From Oxyruncus cristatus (lineage: Eukaryota > Chordata > Aves > Passeriformes > Cotingidae), in the NCBI GenBank assembly GCA_013399855.1, contig VXAY01004719.1, positions 186,001 to 250,000 on the forward strand: a stretch of DNA of 64,000 nucleotides. Reading direction: 5' to 3'. Below are positions 61,955 to 64,000 of this stretch, in pieces. The position numbers were made by a program, and so were the translations under genes. Below the pieces are notes generated by a model. It saw only the letters and a program-made list of their open reading frames with translations, had not been told where the DNA came from and did no database searches. Within the stretch, counting starts at the first letter, position 1. Each line of letters begins with the position of its first letter.

Positions 61955-63345
61955 CAAGATTTACAATGATGAAGGTTGGAAGAGACCACCCCATCTAACA
62001 CAATCTGTTTCCTGAGTCAGGAGCTTTAATACTGTTGTCTCCACACTAACCTGGATCCCTTGGGTCTGATTAGACATGGACTTTAAGAAAGGCATCTATC
62101 CTTTACTGCAAAAATTGAAGCGACAATTTATCATCTTCTTTGTACCTGATGGCTTATCACCCTCCCTGTTAGAAGTTTGTGTCTAATTTCTCCTTTGAGT
62201 TTGGTTTCACTTCCAGCCACTAGCTCTTTTTGTGCCTTTCTCTGCTAGATTAAAGAGCCATTCAGTAACTGGTATTTACTCCCCATGAAGGTTCTTACAT
62301 GCTATAATCAAACTGTCTTCTGATCTGTTTGATAAGATAAACAGATTGAGCTCTCACTGTTCTCTCTTTTTATTTCCCCTTTCAGCCATCAAAACATATC
62401 TGTGGTTTATTTCTATATCCTCTGTGGTATTTCAACATCCCTTTTAAAATGTTGACATCAGGACTGTATACATTATTTCACATCAGTCCCAATAATGTCA
62501 CACAGAAAGAAAAGTCAATTTCCTCCTCCTACTCACTATTCTGTTGTTTATAGTGACAAGAATTGAATTAGCACTTTTTGCCTCTGTATCATACAGGAGC
62601 TCCTGCTACTTCATTTCCCCTTGAAAGCCAATGTTATTTTCAGTCAGTGCTTTCCATGGTACAGAACACCTTCCTGCAAGAGTGGTCTGCAATGCCTCCT
62701 TTGAAATGAATGATTTGCTTTGGCTAGGGTTTAGCTTGCCATACCACGAGATGAACCTCTCTCTGGTTTTGGCAGTCTTGTTATTCTTGACAATATTTAG
62801 TATGGCATCACTAGGGATTTTGTATTAGATTCCTAAACAGGTGAGACTATTAAAGACCTTGAAATTTCTCACCAAACTCCACAAAAGCTCCTTATCCTGT
62901 CTGATAAAGATTATTGATGACATTTTTTTTGAGATCTTTGAGACAGACTGGCATTAAGCTACTCAATATGTAGTTTATTAATACCCTAGAGATCTCCTTT
63001 GTTCCTCACTATATTGTGTGATACTTAACTGAAAACTTTGTAGAGGTCTGAGTGATAGCACATCTTTGCAATTGCTGTTGCCAGTAGAACTTGTAATTTC
63101 ATAAAAAAAATGAAAACAGAGTTATCTGAAAACAAGTAGATACTTACATATATTAACTATCATTAATTACTCAAACTCTCTTTGTACTTCTTCCTAGGTC
63201 AGCTGGTCTGTTATTTTGCCTGTAGCAGATGCACTTAAATGGCTGTACAATTTAAGATCAGCCCACTCATATTTGAACACTGGCACAGTAGAAGCACTTT
63301 CAGGATCTTGCATATTTCCATTGATATTGCAAGATCTAGTGGGAA
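61955..63345 (-). mobile_element. Very old, long CR1 copy (pre-avian type), minus
   Basis: Antisense blocks appear in the order expected for a minus-strand CR1, 3' end at left: AAGGTTGGAAGAGACCACC (61,972-61,990), AGTTTGTGTCTAATTTC (62,173-62,189), CACTTCCAGCCACTAGCTC (62,208-62,226), TTTCTCTGCTAGATTAAAGA (62,237-62,256), AATAGATT-like AACAGATTGAGCTC (62,340-62,353), TGTTGACATCAGGACTG (62,450-62,466), AACTTGTAATTTCATAAAAA (63,089-63,108; antisense of Phe-Phe-Asp-Glu-Ile in RT), and ATCAGCCCACTCATATTTGAACACTGGCACAGTAG (63,257-63,291, shown in parts). About 1.4 kb is present, unusually long for its age. Frames are destroyed. The type resembles CR1 of turtles and crocodilians. Confidence 0.7.
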
Positions 63346-63441
63346 ATCACACTACTTACAAATGTAAAATATATTTATCATCTCTTGACTGCTAGTGCAG
63401 GACTGACAGTTTTATAAATATATGTAATCTACATCCATTAA
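63346..63441. other. Short stretch between old CR1 and LTR
   Basis: May be further decayed CR1. The bases just before the LTR start are ATCCATTAA; they are not purine rich, so the LTR that follows is a 5' or solo LTR rather than a 3' one. Confidence 0.4.
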
Positions 63442-64000
63442 TGTCCTGGTTTCAGCTGGGATAGAGTTTATTTTCTTCCTACTAGCTGGTACAGGGGTGT
63501 GTTTTTTGGATTTAGCATGAGAATAATATTGATAACGCACTGATGTTTTAGTTGTTGCTAAATAGTGCTTACACTAAGTAAGGACTTTTTCAGTGTTGCA
63601 TACCCTGCCAGACAGGAGGTGCACAAGAAGCTGTGAGGAAACATGGTCATCTGACCCAAACTGGCCAAAGCAATGTTCCATACCATAGAAGGTCATGCCT
63701 AGTATACAAATCGGGAGCAGTTGGTCTATAGGGGCTGATTGCTGCTGTGGGACGGGATGGGCATTGGTCAATGGCTGATGAGAAATTGTATTGTGTATTA
63801 CTTGTTTTCCTTGGGTTTTATTCTTCTCCCTCTCTTTCCTTACCATTAGTGTTGTTGTTATCATATTAATAATAATATATTTTACCTTATTTCAATCATT
63901 AAACTGTTCTTATCTCAGTCCACAGGCTTTACATATTTCTGATTCTCTTCCCCATCCCACTTTGGGGGGAGGGAGAGTGAGTGAGAAGCTGCATGGCAAT
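63442..64000 (+). mobile_element. ERVL LTR, runs off the right edge
   Basis: Starts TGTCCTGGTTTCAGCTGGGA and carries the avian ERVL LTR blocks: GATAGAGTTTATTTTC, ATTGATAACGCACTGATG, TCTGACCCAAACTGGCCAAAG, TTAAACTGTTCTTATCTCAGTCC and the purine-rich GGGGGGAGGGAGAGTGAG near the end. The usual terminal part after the last block is beyond 64,000, so type (solo, or 5' LTR of a provirus) cannot be told. The TATA region (TATACAAAT near 63,701) and the poly(A) signal are degraded compared with the copy at 35,988. Confidence 0.85.

Noticed and set aside
1..64000. CRISPR arrays, operons, prophage or other bacterial systems
   Set aside because: The window is vertebrate nuclear DNA by its repeats; no prokaryotic gene organisation is present.

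Overview
The window looks like 64 kb of gene-poor, AT-rich nuclear DNA from a bird, most likely a passerine. The bird assignment rests on several CR1 LINE copies with the typical avian 3' tail and on ERVL-type LTRs of the form common in bird genomes. The passerine assignment rests on a minus-strand SINE near 9.1 kb with a tRNA-Ile(AAT)-like head and a CR1-type tail, an architecture I know from the TguSINE1 family of passerines. The taxon is inferred from repeats alone and was not checked against a database.

I found no protein-coding gene, rRNA, functional tRNA, snRNA or CRISPR array that I can support with confidence. The longest open frames are either remnants of CR1 ORF2 (11.34-12.11 kb plus; 38.26-38.80 kb minus), the 3' end of an ERVL pol gene (34.81-35.18 kb plus), or short frames without recognisable domains that fit chance. 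One 93-base frame behind a good splice acceptor (8.80-8.89 kb plus) could be a last coding exon, but I cannot identify it. The region is therefore a gene desert or a long intron.

Layout. 0-0.46 kb: CR1 3' part running in from the left. 0.92-1.0 kb: small ERVL-LTR relic. 3.75-4.44 kb: minus-strand LTR with an adjoining polypurine tract. 7.37-7.54 kb: CR1 3' fragment. 9.07-9.20 kb: tRNA-Ile SINE. 11.41-12.19 kb: relatively young CR1 with a long intact frame. 25.16-25.64 kb: old CR1. 26.33-26.37 kb: assembly gap of 35 N. 27-28.3 kb: unique AT-rich sequence that looks like conserved noncoding DNA. 28.55-28.69 kb: CR1 ORF2 fragment. 34.66-36.55 kb: ERVL 3' end (integrase remnant, untranslated stretch, LTR) split by a complete solo LTR of class II type with a perfect 6-bp target duplication. 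38.22-38.81 kb: CR1 minus. 42.29-42.89 kb: CR1 of another subfamily. 43.47-44.45 kb: very old CR1. 45.44-45.67 kb: candidate enhancer with a 17-bp palindrome and several homeodomain-like sites. 49.48-50.18 kb: plus-strand LTR of the same family as the one at 4 kb, with a degenerate internal tandem repeat. 61.96-63.35 kb: very old CR1, minus. 63.44 kb to the end: ERVL LTR running off the window.

The repeats give a layered history: turtle/crocodile-like CR1 copies that predate modern birds, then avian CR1 and ERVL copies, then the SINE and the solo LTR inserted into the ERVL. Nothing in the window forms an operon or a pathway. Any function is most likely regulatory, in the repeat-free stretches.
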